Positions 23,775 through 35,225 of a stretch of 64,000 nucleotides of DNA are shown here, piece by piece. The notes beneath the pieces are model-generated. The model did no database searches. It saw only the letters and a program-made list of their open reading frames with translations, and was not told where the DNA came from. Source of the DNA: Daedaleopsis sinensis (Eukaryota > Basidiomycota > Agaricomycetes > Polyporales > Polyporaceae); NCBI GenBank assembly GCA_033807695.1, contig CM066310.1, positions 2,480,001 to 2,544,000 of the forward strand. The letters are read 5' to 3'. Both the position numbers and the translations under genes were made by a program. How positions within the stretch are numbered: the stretch's first letter is position 1; every line of letters starts with the position of its first letter.

Positions 23775-24887
23775 ATGGCATTCTTCGCAGGTGAGCACAG
23801 ATATGTTGAAGTGGTGTTGGAGCTGACAGTTGTGCAGTTGACAACCAGCAATGCCGCACGAAGTGGGATGACGGCGTCGGAATTGCAGATCCTGCGCCGC
23901 CAAACGTACCTGCGTGGAGAATCCTCCCCACCGACTACGAAAGTTTGTGCGAGAGACTCACGTTGGACGGTGTTGGACGGAGCGACCGCGAGGTGTTGTT
24001 CTGTCACCCAGACTTGGATCGCGAGAAGCGTACCGTGGCGTTAGCGCTGAGGTTACAAGGGGTAGTGGCCGACGTCAAGATCAATGCCACTGGCAACTGG
24101 ACGGGGTGAGTGTTTATGATCGTGTTAGCAGTGGTGTTCTGATTTCTGTAGTCATCGGGAGGATGCTCCGAAGGCGAGGCAGTGGGTGACACTCACTGGT
24201 GGCGGAAATCAGGCCGCTTTTCGTCCTCAGAAAGACGGAGTCCACAACATCGAGGAGATCATTCGGAACATGGCAGGGGCGGACCAATCGGTGCATCATC
24301 CCAACGACGGCATGCTGAAACTGCAAAGAGGAGTGTTCACGAAAGTGAGTAGAGACTGACACCGGTGATATGAACGCGGTCGTGCTGACGACTTACAGGC
24401 CCGAACGGAGGTACAGAGTGCGCCCATCAACATGAGCAAGCACGAAGATCCACAGGGTCGCGCAGCCGGTATGATGCCAGAGTGGTATGTCGATCATCGC
24501 ATCAAGACATGGGTGAAGAACGCGGAAGGTGGTTTTTCCCCGGTGAATGCGTACGCTATCCGGAGGGGTGATCTGGTGGACGTGTTGACGACCGTGGAAA
24601 TTGTGAGCATCAAGGCCAAACGTGGATGGCGAGTGGAGGTACATTTCTCTCCCCAAGAGATTGTTCGGCTAGAGGTTGCGAAGAACATGCAGGTGAGTAG
24701 ATTACATACCGGAGGTTATTGGTGGAGACTAACCCGGTTTTTGCAGGGACGGGCGAAGCGACTCGCATCTGTTGGCCAATACAACGTTGCTGCAGAACGC
24801 AAGCATGATGTCGTGGAGACGTTCGGAGTGCGCGCACGTGAGGGAGGTGAACGGGCAGACGAGGATGGGATGGAGACTCGGGAGTAG
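23775..24887 (+). CDS. accessory gene G5, inverted copy
   Basis: Exons 23775-23790, 23838-24105, 24152-24344, 24399-24692 and 24747-24887, all with GT-AG introns and one continuous frame, give 303 residues. See 57927-59039 for the description. Appears intact. Confidence 0.8.
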
Positions 24888-25008
24888 CCACTGAGAGGGG
24901 GAGAAGGAGTGCGTGGAACGAGCTGTGTTTGCATTGAAGGGGACTGCGACAAGATGCATATCGAAGCACGAATAGTTGTACTGGAAGCTGGAGAGGCGAA
25001 CAACATGA

Positions 25009-25977
25009 TTAACATCTAGCACTGCGGCGGAGATCTTCACGACGAATGAGGAGCACTATCGACCGAAAACGCACTTCCACACTGTACTGGACAGGATTAC
25101 TTCCCCGGACAATGCAACATCGTAGTCGAATGACATCTCCGACGTGCAGTGTAGGCTCGGAGCTGGACATCGCGGGACCGCCAGATTCATCACTAATTTC
25201 AGAGAATGCCTGGGATGAATAGTCAGGGTGATGCCCAGATGATCGAACGAGTTATTCACCTCGCCCGCGGCTGTAAAACTTGACCGGTAGAAAGCCTTCA
25301 GGACCGAGCAGCTGCTCGGACGATCTGCTGAGAGAGGCGTTAGCGGCGACGTTCATTGCGGGAGTAGCGAAGCACGCACAAGGTCGGTTCATGTTGTTGA
25401 TAACGCGGAGTGCATCTCTGTCGACACCGCGCAACAGAGACACGTGGATGAAGGAGGCAGTGATATCGCACGGACTACCAACCTCCCACCTGAATTTCTG
25501 CAGTACCCCGACTACAGAGAACTCGAACAACCGACTGTTGTTACACAGCACACGGGCAAGGATGCGTGGTCCCCATTCAACGGTGGAGGGGATGTTTGAT
25601 AACGTGCACACGCCGTCGCGGCGGTCTTCCAACTCACGATGTAAATATCTACACAAAAAAATCAGAATGTGTCCTGGATATGCAACACAGCGTCTCACGG
25701 ATAGTGATGTCCTCTTGAGAAGTCGCCCCACGACGGGAAGCACAGTTGCAGCTTACGCAGGGCGTAGTCGTGAGCAGCGACATCTTGAGAATTGATAGAC
25801 AGTCGAGCACGGCTGGTACTAACGCTGCAGGTAAGACGGGAATATAGACATATTGATAAGCGAACGAACATACGTAGAAGACGCAGCCAGTGGCCCAGTG
25901 CGATACGCGGAGGGCGGGTTCCAATGATCGGGCAGAGCGAGAACGAGGTCGCGCATTTCGTCGTTGGAGGGAGTCAT
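25009..25977 (-). CDS. accessory gene G4, inverted copy
   Basis: Full-length five-exon G4 (same as 56837-57805) on the minus strand, with the start codon complement at 25975-25977. Unlike copy A it keeps exons 1 and 2. Confidence 0.75.
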
Positions 25978-26379
25978 AGTGAAGTAGGTACCACCGGAGG
26001 TATTGAAAATCGCATGATGTTATACGGCAAGATTGAGGCTGAGAGCGGCTGACCGGATGGAGGGTACACAGACAGAGGCGGACAGATATGTGGCGAAGAC
26101 GGCGTGGTGTGTAGTGAACCTTGCGCACCTAATCGTCCACGGAGGCCAACTATCAGACTAAATGCGAACGAAGTGTGCCAGGGGATTGAGAGGGAGCTTT
26201 GAAGCGGGACGAAGACGATGACGGCAGGGAACGAGTTAAGCGCTCGCGGCGAATTCGCAGTGGTCGTACGCGCGCGCTAAAGATGTATATTTCGGATAAT
26301 GGTATGTGAACGTTCATTTAAACAGGGAAACCGCGAAGTAATGATACAAGTAGGTACATATACATCATCGATCTGTGGT
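25978..26379 (-). other. G3-G4 intergenic region, inverted copy
   Basis: Reverse complement of 56435-56836. No gene is seen. It presumably holds the G4 promoter. Confidence 0.4.
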
Positions 26380-26947
26380 TCAACGTGAATTGAGATCGGA
26401 CAGCGCACCAGCCACCAACAGGCGAGACATCGGTCCCGGTAAAATGTTCGCCAGCTGGTGCGAGAGAAACAAGCGAACGTCTGGAGCGTCGGTCAAGATG
26501 CGCTGGGGCGTGTTACTGTCCAGGTGCAGTTTGATCATCGCGAACAGCTGTATGCAAACAGTTGGAGTCAACAGCCACAACCACCACAACGACTTTCTCA
26601 CCTGGCCAAAGTCGGTGAACAACTTGTACGTGCACATGTACGCGGTGCAGTGCTCAGCTACGGCGGGCACAATACGGTCTTGAGAGTGGTGGATCAGGTT
26701 GCGTCCGGGGTCGGTGGTACCGGCGGCGGTGAGGCGTATGCAAACTTGGCCATGGCAGTCACCGCGGGCGCAACCTTCGACGTACAAGGCGAGCACCACT
26801 CCCACCTGTGAATGGATATCAGAGACGTAACGTAGAACAAAGTGGTAGGCATACGTGAGCATCGGGAATATTTCCGCTGTATGCCGATGGCTGCATGAAC
26901 ATGGTAGGTTCGGACTGTACGAATGTAACGGTGAGCACGGTGGAGGA
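26380..26947 (-). pseudogene. accessory gene G3, inverted copy, lacking exon 1
   Basis: Exons 2-4 match 55900-56434. The duplicated segment stops inside intron 1 (at 26947, equivalent to 55867), so the exon with the start codon and the promoter are absent. Confidence 0.75.
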
Positions 26948-27081
26948 CCCTTTGGCTGACTGCTATTATTTGTAGACGGACTCCTGTGCGTCGTCCAACG
27001 CTCCTATTCTTTCGGGAGTCACTGCCTTCCTTGCTATATATGCCTGTGTCCGTCCCCCGCTTTCTGTCCTCCCTCCTAGAC
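26948..27081 (+). promoter_or_regulatory. promoter of the second RepHel gene
   Basis: Unique sequence between the end of the inverted tail and the RepHel start codon. A TATA box (TATATA) lies at 27035-27040, 47 bp before the ATG, and is followed by a pyrimidine-rich leader. Confidence 0.5.
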
Positions 27082-29140
27082 ATGTCTACTCCGGCCCTTA
27101 CGCTCCACCAATCGAACGGCCTTCCGCTCCGTACGTTGAGCTCTACTGTGTTTCTGAATCTGCTCTAATGTCTGTTTAGTACCATCGTCATGCGCAATCT
27201 CATCAGAGGATATGAAGTCCTACCACCTCATCGCCGGTGAACTTCCTGCTGGAGAGTTCACCGCGTCTTTCCTGCGGTGCGTACTAGCAGAAGAAGTACC
27301 ACTGCTTCATCTGGATGCACATACTGTCGTGGCTCGGGCTCCTCTGTCCGTCGCCCTCTCCGCTGGCTCTCGCGTGCTCCGTGACACTGCCCATCTTCAT
27401 GGCATCCGTCTTTCTCGAGCGGATCGTAACACAAACGTGTCTGTCGCTCGTCTGCTCGGTTTGCACCGCTGCGATGTGACGTGCGCGTCGATTTTGAGCG
27501 TTATTCAGGTTCGCCCGTCTCCGTCCACTGTGTCTGATCCTGCTCAGGGGCACTCAGAGTTCTACAGTCGACTCGAGCTCCTGACCTACGAGCTCATGGC
27601 GGGCGCTCTCCCCGATTGCGATTTTCGCGGGAGGCATCTGAACTTTACGCGTGTAGCTAACGTTGTCGACGTGGAACCCCCGGTTGTGGTTGTTCGTATT
27701 CCGTATGGAGATACTGTTCGTGGCAGTCTCCGCGTTCTGTCCGAGTTGGCTGTCCTGCATGGTGTTCGCTTGAGCCGCGCTGCTCGCCGCGATCGCAGTT
27801 TGCTGTTATGTGCTCTGCGCGTGCACATCTGTTCTTTACCGTGTCTGTCAGTGTTGACAGTTGTTCAGTTGATACCTATTCCTGTCCGTCGAGCGGTTGG
27901 TGGTGCGACCGCGTTTAACTTGAACTTTCCTCCACCACCTGCGACCGTCGATGTCAAAGCCGACATCGTGCGTGAATGGTGCTCGGCCACCTCTGCGGTT
28001 TCATTAGCAGAGCTTCCTTGTGCGGTGTGTGGGTCGTTAGTCGCTGCGCGATCCGTCTCTGTGGTTTCCATGGACTCCGTCAACCTCTCTTGTTTAGAGC
28101 GTGCTGGTGAAGGTATCACTCGACGCTACCGTGCGACCGATAGCGATCCCATTGAAGAAATCCCGGGGCCTATCGTGTACGAACCAGCGGTGACTGTTGT
28201 CGACGGCAAGTCCTCCATGACTGCCTGCGATGTCTGCATGCGGTCCGTCCGATTGGGTCGGATACCTAGGCACGCGTTGGCCAACGGTCGATGGGTTGGG
28301 GCTGTCCCCGCGATGCTCCAGAACCTGTCCTACGTGGAGCAGTTGATGATCGCTCGACATCGGCACAGTTTTTGTGTAGCGCAGGTTGCGCTCGGTCAGC
28401 GATACTTGTCTGCGAACGTTATTGTGTTTGGTCAGCCCGTCGCTCGTGCGTATGATATGCTGCCCCCCCCCAAAGAAGACATAGAGCGTTCACTTGCGAT
28501 TTTGTTTGTGGGTTCCGCTAAGGCCAGTGACAACGACGTCCGCAGGACCCCGTTTCTTGTCAGACATCACGTAATTCTGGCGAGCTTGAATTGCATGAGG
28601 CTCAACGCGGATACGTACAGCGACATCGGTATCTCATACGAGAACCTGGCCCAATACTCTGAAGATCACCCACCAGTCCATGTCACCTACCTAAAGGGTA
28701 GAGATGGCGACGCCCCCGAGACCCTAGCTTCGTATGAGACTGAATCCAATCGGGGTGTCGTTACAGGCGAATGCTCATTCGTCGTGCACGCTTTAGCTGC
28801 TACCGAACTTGCAAGTATGAGCTACGACGCGAAGGTCGCATATGCTATACGGTACTTTGAAAACGGCGGTAACGCTTTGGCTTACGGGCAGGACATCCAA
28901 CCTCAGTCTGTGTATCACAACCCTGACTTGTACCCCGGCATGTTCCCTTGGCTGTATCCGTACGGTCTGGGCGGATTTGGCAATTCTGGCATATCTACCC
29001 GACTGGATTCTACCCGGCACACACGAGCTAACCTTTTCTACGCCGATAGGCGGTTCCAGCTGGATCGTTGCTATCCCTTTATTGCTTTTAATCAACGTCA
29101 GATCAGATCTTCCGCACAAAGTGGATACCTGCTGACCACT
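27082..29140 (+). pseudogene. Helitron RepHel gene, copy B/C, 5' part (split by the KDZ insertion)
   Basis: Exon 1 is 27082-27130 (ATG at 27082, 48 bp after the TATA box). The intron is 27131-27179 (GTACGT...TTTAG, 49 nt), and exon 2 runs from 27180 into the insertion at 29140. With the 3' part (48922-54234) the coding length would be 7,323 nt, or 2,440 residues, in one frame. This part holds two tandem homologous segments (about residues 20-115 and 135-225; both contain LHG(I/V)RLSRA and end in a Leu/Val-rich strand). They are followed by a Cys-pair domain (CAVC...CDVC, ALANGRWVGAVP, YVEQLMIARHRHSF) of the kind found before the Rep domain in fungal Helitron proteins (DUF6570-like). The frame runs only a few codons into the KDZ terminus, so the product is truncated. 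Confidence 0.85.
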
Positions 29141-29225
29141 CACAAAGCTCAGTAGAACTGGTATACTTAACTACACAGTAAAGACTCACTAACTCCCACT
29201 ATAGTACTCCAGTAAAGTTTAGTAA
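29141..29225 (+). repeat. KDZ left terminal inverted repeat
   Basis: Pairs gaplessly with the reverse complement of 48830-48914. Conserved blocks are CTCAGTA, CACAGTAAAG, TCACTAAC, CCACT and CCAGTAAAGTT; CAGTAAA is repeated within it. Confidence 0.85.
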
Positions 29226-29982
29226 CTTGTGCAGTATACCCACAGATGTGGGTTAATTGCCTGTCCCATCTTCCTAGCTGGCAGGGCTAATTGATTAAGG
29301 TGCGTGGGCACTTGACTGACATAATTAAGCACACATGTTGGGATCACAATACACATATCATCAATGTACTTCTAAATGCTATAATATCGCTCATGCCATC
29401 ATTATATGACTTTATGACTGTGAGCCAGCAGTGAAGCATTTTAGAAGAACTGATTAATCATTGTAGCTAGCTGACAATATCTACGAAGTAATCATTGTAG
29501 GTCACTGACGAAATCTGCGGCGGATTATGGCACAGACGTTCACATTCATGATGATATTTACTGTACCTCCATACACTCGTCTGTACTATGAAGCTGTAAT
29601 GAATGAGTGACACTGACTGCCTAGTGAGCTCTAGGTCTGTATGACACTTCAAAAGGCCTACTGTTTTGGAGGTACAACATAATCATTGTAGCTGGCTGAT
29701 AATGTCTACGGAGTAATCATTGTAGGTCACTGACGAAATCTGCGGCGGATTATGGCACAGATGTTCACATTCATGATAATATTTACTGTACCCCCATACA
29801 CTTGTGTTTACTATGAAGCTGTAATGAATGAGTGACACTGACTGCCTAGTGAGCTCTAGGTCTGTATGACACTTCAAAAGGCCTACTGTTTTGGAGGTAC
29901 TGTTTTGGAGGTACAAAGTAATCATTGTAGGTCACTAACGAAATCTGCAGCTGATTATAGAAGTAAGGGTCATCTATAGATC
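29226..29982 (+). repeat. KDZ left subterminal region with 225-bp tandem repeats
   Basis: Two units of about 225 bp (about 29454-29680 and 29679-29905) share AGTAATCATTGTAGGTCACT and the block down to TTTTGGAGGTAC. A third unit begins near 29918 and breaks off. The rest is AT-rich non-coding DNA, in contrast to the GC-rich interior. Short minus-strand frames in the units are not believed. Confidence 0.75.
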
Positions 29983-31852
29983 TTATTTATCGGCTTCTGG
30001 AGAGAACAGTTTGTACGTATCAGGAAGTCCATCAGCAGTATTCAACAGAGCCTCGTTGTAGTCCACCCATGACAGCCCATCGAAAACACCCAGAGCGGAT
30101 TCAAGCTCTCTCGCATACACCGCAGCTTGCTCCCAAGCCCTCTGGTCCTGTCCGAGAAACACTCGCCTTTCCACGGCAAATATCGCGTCTTGTCGTATTG
30201 TCTCTGCGCCAGAGACGACGGATCCGGCGGGCTGCAGACGGGCCCGCTCCTCACCGGAGGTTGTCCTGCGGGTCCGCTCCATCTCCGCGAGGGTAACCCG
30301 GACAGGCTTACTTGAAGTCGCTCCTGTCGGAACACTGTGATCAGTGGAGGCTAACCGAAGCGGCTCGACGCGGGTGGGTAGAAGGGCGGGCGTGGGGTTG
30401 TTACCCGCCTGGTGCGGTGGGGAGGGCCTGTGCAAGGCGGGCCCGCCGGGCGGGGGCGCAGACGTAAAGTCGGGAAGTCCCAACGGAGCTTCTTCGATTG
30501 GGGCGCGGGATAGCGGAGGCAAGAATTCGGCGACGTGTTCGGGAGTAATACGAAGGGGCTGGACCACTGTGGGAAGGGTTCCGTCTCCGCTCGCTGCCAG
30601 CCGGGCGGGGAGCTCGACGCGGACGGGTGCATCAGCAACGGGCCCGGCACGAACAGGCCGACCCGCCTGCAATGCGGCGACCCGCTCCGGGGTGATACGG
30701 AGGGGCTGGACCCGGGTGGGAAGGGTGCCGCCTGCGCCCGCTGCCATTTGAGTGGGGAGCTCGACACGGACGGGTGCATCAGCAGCGGGCCCGACACGAA
30801 CAGGCCGACCCGCCTGCAATGCGGCGACCCGCTCCGGGGTGATACGGAGGGGCTGGACCCGGGTGGGAAGGGTGCCGCCTGCGCCCGCTGCCATTTGAGT
30901 GGGGAGCTCGACACGGACGGGTGCATCAGCAGCGGGCCCGACACGAACAGGCCGACCCGCCTGCAATGCGGCGACCCGCTCCGGGGTGATACGGAGGGGC
31001 TGGACCCGGGTGGGAAGGGTGCCGCCTGCGCCCGCTGCCATTTGAGTGGGGAGCTCGACACGGACGGGTGCATCAGCAGCGGGACCGACACGAACAGGCC
31101 GACCCCCGTCGGGATGGGCCTCAGTAACCCTGAGGGGGGGATCATGGAGACGTCCGCCTGAGGCTGAAAACATATGCACCCGTCTTGGGTCGTGAACAGT
31201 GGCGCTGCTGTCGTAACGACCGATACGGGCGGTAATCCCAACGCCGGTAGGAAGGCGCCGGGGCTCGCCAGCGGGAGAGTCGGACGGCGCGGGCCCGCCT
31301 ACGGCGGGTCCGACACGGGTAGGCTGGCGGCCCTCGGAAGGGCGCTGAGGATCCCCGAGGCCAGTTGAACGCACTCCAATTCGATTTGAAGTCGCGTACG
31401 CAGATTTGATGCGCACCGGGGGCTCATCAGGCAAGGCGCGACCGATGGGCTTGCGAGGTGGCAGTATCTGGTCCCAGAAACGCATTAGCTCTCCTCCTCC
31501 TCCCCGCCATAACGAGTAAACTCTATACTCGGGCCAAACCGAGATATAAACTCACGTCGGTAGATTTCTTGGAGCTCTCAGCGTCCGCCCGAGTGCGTGC
31601 TCGTGTTCGACGGCCTTCTCCGGACCTAGCGTCGTCGAGATCCCCCTTCTTCTGATCGGAATCGAAGGCGGGTCCGCCTGCAGGTCCGGTCGAAGCGGCT
31701 TCCTCATGCAGAGGCTCCGGTGTACTGTCGCATTCCGAGTCTAGCTCTGAGAACTGTAGGATGTATTTCAGACCAACATTGCGTTCAAATATGTGATTAT
31801 ATACCTTTCTACGTCTGCTGTTTTTGCTCTTGCTGGGTCCCATTTTGCCCAC
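29983..31852 (-). CDS. KDZ-borne repeat protein (four 49-residue repeats), function unknown
   Basis: Two exons: 31556-31852 and 29983-31488, with a 67-nt GTGAGT...GAGAG intron, giving 600 residues. The N-terminus is basic (SKSKNSRRRKVYNHIFERN) and could be a nuclear localisation signal. The middle has four tandem 49-residue repeats containing PVRVGPAADAPVRVELP and LPTRVQPLRITPERVAAL (nucleotide period 147 bp, about 30545-31115); the last unit is diverged. The C-terminus (residues 520-600) looks folded (VFLGQDQRAWEQAAVYARELE). I recognise no family. The gene is divergent from the Cys-cluster gene at 32155. Three of the dispersed CGGGCCCG motifs sit inside the repeat units. A structural or DNA-associated role is only a guess. 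Confidence 0.6.
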
Positions 31853-32154
31853 GGCTCCCTGCGGTGATAAGGTCAGATTAGCCAGTCACGTACATCTGGG
31901 AACTCGTCTGGAAGCCCCGAGCACTTACTGTTTCTCTGTGAGGAAGAACACTGCAGTGTCTTTCAAGCGCGTCGAAGTTGAAGCCGCCACAGATGTCCGT
32001 TTCCCACGCTCAAACACCGGTCCGTATTCCACGCTTGCTTCTTGCTCTCTACCACCGAGCCGCCGCTTTTTACTGCCTTCACACTTCTCTCAGCTGTCTT
32101 AACCTCGCACTTACTTCTCGCTTTTCTACTCCGCACCGCTTACGCCACACCGCC
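31853..32154. promoter_or_regulatory. divergent intergenic region
   Basis: About 300 bp between the repeat-protein gene (minus) and the Cys-cluster gene (plus), presumably both promoters. The pyrimidine-rich stretch before 32155 is typical of a fungal leader. No specific site was recognised. Confidence 0.4.
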
Positions 32155-35066
32155 ATGGAAGTCAACTCCGAGGCCGCTCAAATTAGCCTGATCGCGCTCG
32201 CCGCTCGCTGCCAGACCGCCTGGTTGGCGCGTCCGCCATACGACAGGGCCGACTATCCCGCTTGGCTCGATCGCTTCATGCGCGACCTGGACGAGATGGC
32301 GTGCCTCGCCGAGCGCGTCACACACGCGGCGTATGTCCCCCCCTTCGTCGTTGCCTGGCTCCGGGAGCATAATCGCGTCGCTGGCACCGGCGAAGGGCTT
32401 GATATCTCGCGCCTCGACCCCGCATCCGCCCAATTTCCCGACTACGAGGCAAATTTCTGGAGCGACGATCAACATATATTTCGGCCGGTAGAAGGAGGAT
32501 GGTGGACGGTCCACGGTGAGTCTCAGTCGCATCTGGTTGAGGCTCATTCACGTCAACGACAAGAAACAGCCCCCTCGACCGCTCCAGTACGCATCTCCTC
32601 CCTCATTCCCCAAGATTCCAGCTCCCCCCCACTCCACAGCGCCCAGTCTCAATCCCTCTCGAAGGAGGAGCGTCGCAAGCCGCCCCCGCCCGCAAAACGG
32701 ACGGGCCCGACTTCGCAGCCGGTCCCGTCCCGTCGATCCAGCGCGTCCGCCCGGGGTGCCAACACGGCGGCTCAAACTCCCGCTCCCTCGATTAAAAAGG
32801 AGCCCACATCACCCGCGTCCTCCACTGCGCGCCCTAAACGGGGCTCCAAACCGAAGTTACGCACAACAGCCCAAGCAGTGACTCCAGTGGGCACAAGGGA
32901 TTTCAACGGTCGTGTCAAGCAGGTGCCCGACGAGTGGCTTGCTATGGTGAGTACATCCGCGATGGTCTACTTCCTGTGCTAACGTTGCGGCAGCCCGTCA
33001 AATGCGAGCTTTGCAGCAAAAGTCACAACGTCTGCCTAGTCAACTTTGTGCACGGTGTTTCCTGCCTCAATTGCTCGGGTCGCCAGAAGAAGTGCACCCT
33101 TCGTCCGCAAGGTGATTGGTCGCGTGAACAGAGCAAGTGGATCCTCTGGGATTGGATGACCACAGCGAACGTCGACCAGGCGCATCCAGGCCAACGCATC
33201 CCTGCCAAATTCTCGCAGGTTGACAAGGACGAACTCCACCCCCCCAAATGGTTCTCCAAAGCCGTCGCTGTGGTTTCGAAGGCCGTAACCCCCGCCCCCA
33301 TCAGAGAAGAAGACGACAGTGCTGGGCCCCGCAAGCGAAGGAGAACCAAACGCGAAGAGGTGGTGCTCGACGAAGACGAGTTAGTTGAGGAGGATGATGG
33401 GGACGAGGAGGACGAGGCCCAGGACGATGAGGACGACGACATCGAGGATGAGCACGAGGAGGACGGCGACAATGAGGACGAGGAGGAGGGGGACGAACAA
33501 GATGAGCTGTCGGAGGAGAACATGCCCGTCATCAAGTCACGCAAGGGCAAGGCGAAGGCACAGGCCAGCAACAGTGCCCCTACGACCCCCCGCAGGAGCA
33601 AACGCCGCCTCGCTCATCTTGAGCAGGACGAGGTCGACGAGGAGAACGAACCCGCTGCATCGGAGCACAAGCGGCCCCGCCCTAGCGCGGCCCCGCCTCT
33701 GCTTGTCAAGCCTCAGCCCAAGCGGAGCAGTCGCGCGAAAAGAGACGCGGTGTCCTCTCGCAGCACGCGCAGCTTGTCGAGGGCCGCCCCTTCCACACTT
33801 TCCGATGTGGACGCCGAGATGGAGGAAGTCGGTTTCGTCGAGATGCCCGCCCCGCCCGCCGCCGGGCCCGCCATCGGGCCCGCCGCTGGCACGCGCGCCC
33901 GCCAGGCCGTCACTGTCCCGCCTGAGAATAGTAAGTGACCCCTCCGCCATTTCGTTGAATCATACTGACTATGCAGGACCTTGGCATACTATTCCAACAG
34001 TTCAAGGTATATTGGCTGAACGGCGGGACGGCGCAGCCGCCCACGATCAGCAGAGTAAGTCGCCACCATTCCTCGAGCTTGGCAATGGGCTAATGTTTTA
34101 TCAGCCTCGTCCGTGGACTTTGAAGACGGGGCGGTCGACAACATCTCCATGAAAAGAGCTACTTCGATGGTCGCCGACGCAGTGTTGGAGTCCGCGAATG
34201 CCAAGCTCATCGGCATCGTCCACGCCACATGTGAGCATCTCATCAACGAGCTCCGCGCCGAGGTCCGGGATTTGCAGACTGTCGTGCAGGACCAGGGGCG
34301 CATGATTGAGGCTCTGAAGGCGCAGGTAGTCGAGACTGCTGCCCCAGCATCAGCCTTAGTGAGCGCGTCTCTCGCTTCACTCCAAGCTCCCAATCCAGCG
34401 CTCCCGCCTCCGGCTGTACCGACGGAGTCCGCCCCTGTGTCCGTTCCCGCTCCTACGCAGGCTAGCGTTCAAGTGTCCCCCAGTCGTAACGTCATCAAGG
34501 CGAAACGAGGGGGCCCTCCGGGGGTTCGTGTCAGCTCGGCTGGGCCTTCCCCGACCCGCCCAACGAGCATGTTGAGGCCGCCCGGGGAAGAGGGCCTGCG
34601 CGAGCAGTGCCCGGTACCCGGCGGGCCCGCCACTCATGTCGTGCCCGACACTGCGCCGGCGGCCCCGCTCGCGGTCATTGCGCCTGATCCCACCGGGTCC
34701 GACACCAATGACCAGCCTGCAGCGGCCTCTCAGCACCAAGGTCATGATGTCCCCGACACCGGCTCGACAGGCAGCATGTCGTCGCCCACTGGAGCCGCCT
34801 TCGAAGACAACATACAGCCCGCCCCTAGTGAGTCTCGCAACACCCTCGCCGCTACCCCGGTGGGCGAAGAGCCGACTACTACAGAAGAGAACGCCGTAGT
34901 CCAGTCGGATGCCTCTGACCTGGTGCAATCGCCAGTCCAAGACGAGGAGGTGTACTCTACTAATGGCGAGGTCGAAGATGTCGAGGAAGGAGAGCTATCT
35001 GGGGATGGTGAGGAGGGCACGGGCGAACAGGCATCGCAGGTAGCTGTGCCAATGGACACAGATTAA
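32155..35066 (+). CDS. KDZ-borne acidic protein with a six-cysteine cluster
   Basis: Four exons (32155-32946, 32994-33930, 33977-34054, 34105-35066) splice into one 922-residue frame. Order of regions: a helical N-terminal domain (about residues 1-125, rich in Trp/Tyr); a basic Pro/Ser linker with KRT and KRGSK patches; a cysteine cluster CELCSKSHNVC...CLNCSGRQKKC near residue 270 that could bind zinc and resembles fungal zinc clusters; a very acidic run (about residues 375-445); another basic region; a coiled-coil-like segment (HLINELRAEVRDLQTVVQDQ, near residue 640); then a low-complexity tail with NVIKAKRGGPPGVRV. That last motif recurs in the neighbouring minus-strand gene. The layout suggests a nuclear, chromatin- or DNA-binding protein; no named family was recognised. 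It is convergent with the gene at 35226. Confidence 0.7.
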
Positions 35067-35225
35067 TAATGTTAGCTGCACCCTCTTTTTGTTTGCAATA
35101 CATCCTGAGCAGCGTTCCTGTCTGTGATCTCAGAGTCATTCAAGCATACAAATATATTACAAACGCGAGGCGCCTCGCGAACAAACAGTGAGCACATGAA
35201 CGATTTGGGGCGCAGTGCAGTCAGT

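Larger units (their letters stand above)
13135..25574. repeat. giant palindrome, arms of about 6.2 kb with a 52-bp spacer
   Basis: Left arm 13135-19328 and right arm 19381-25574 are reverse complements without length differences. The one mismatch I found is at 13795 versus 24914. Spacer 19329-19380 is unique to the plus-oriented copies. The right arm continues beyond the palindrome to 26947, where it matches 55867-57239 of the complete copy. Confidence 0.9.
19381..26947 (-). mobile_element. inverted copy of the RepHel element tail
   Basis: Reverse complement of 55867-63433 over 7,567 bp with no indel. It carries G7, G6, G5, G4 and a G3 lacking its first exon, but no RepHel. Its left edge is the palindrome centre. 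Its right edge falls inside intron 1 of G3 and abuts, without a gap, the promoter of the second RepHel gene. Confidence 0.9.

Noticed and set aside
30344..31161. Glycine-rich proteins on both strands over the 147-bp repeats
   Set aside because: The low-complexity repeat is open in several frames; the minus-strand two-exon gene is the only one with non-repetitive flanks and a good intron.
33023..33601. Serine-rich protein on the minus strand
   Set aside because: It is the antisense of the acidic run in the Cys-cluster gene, whose spliced frame is well supported.
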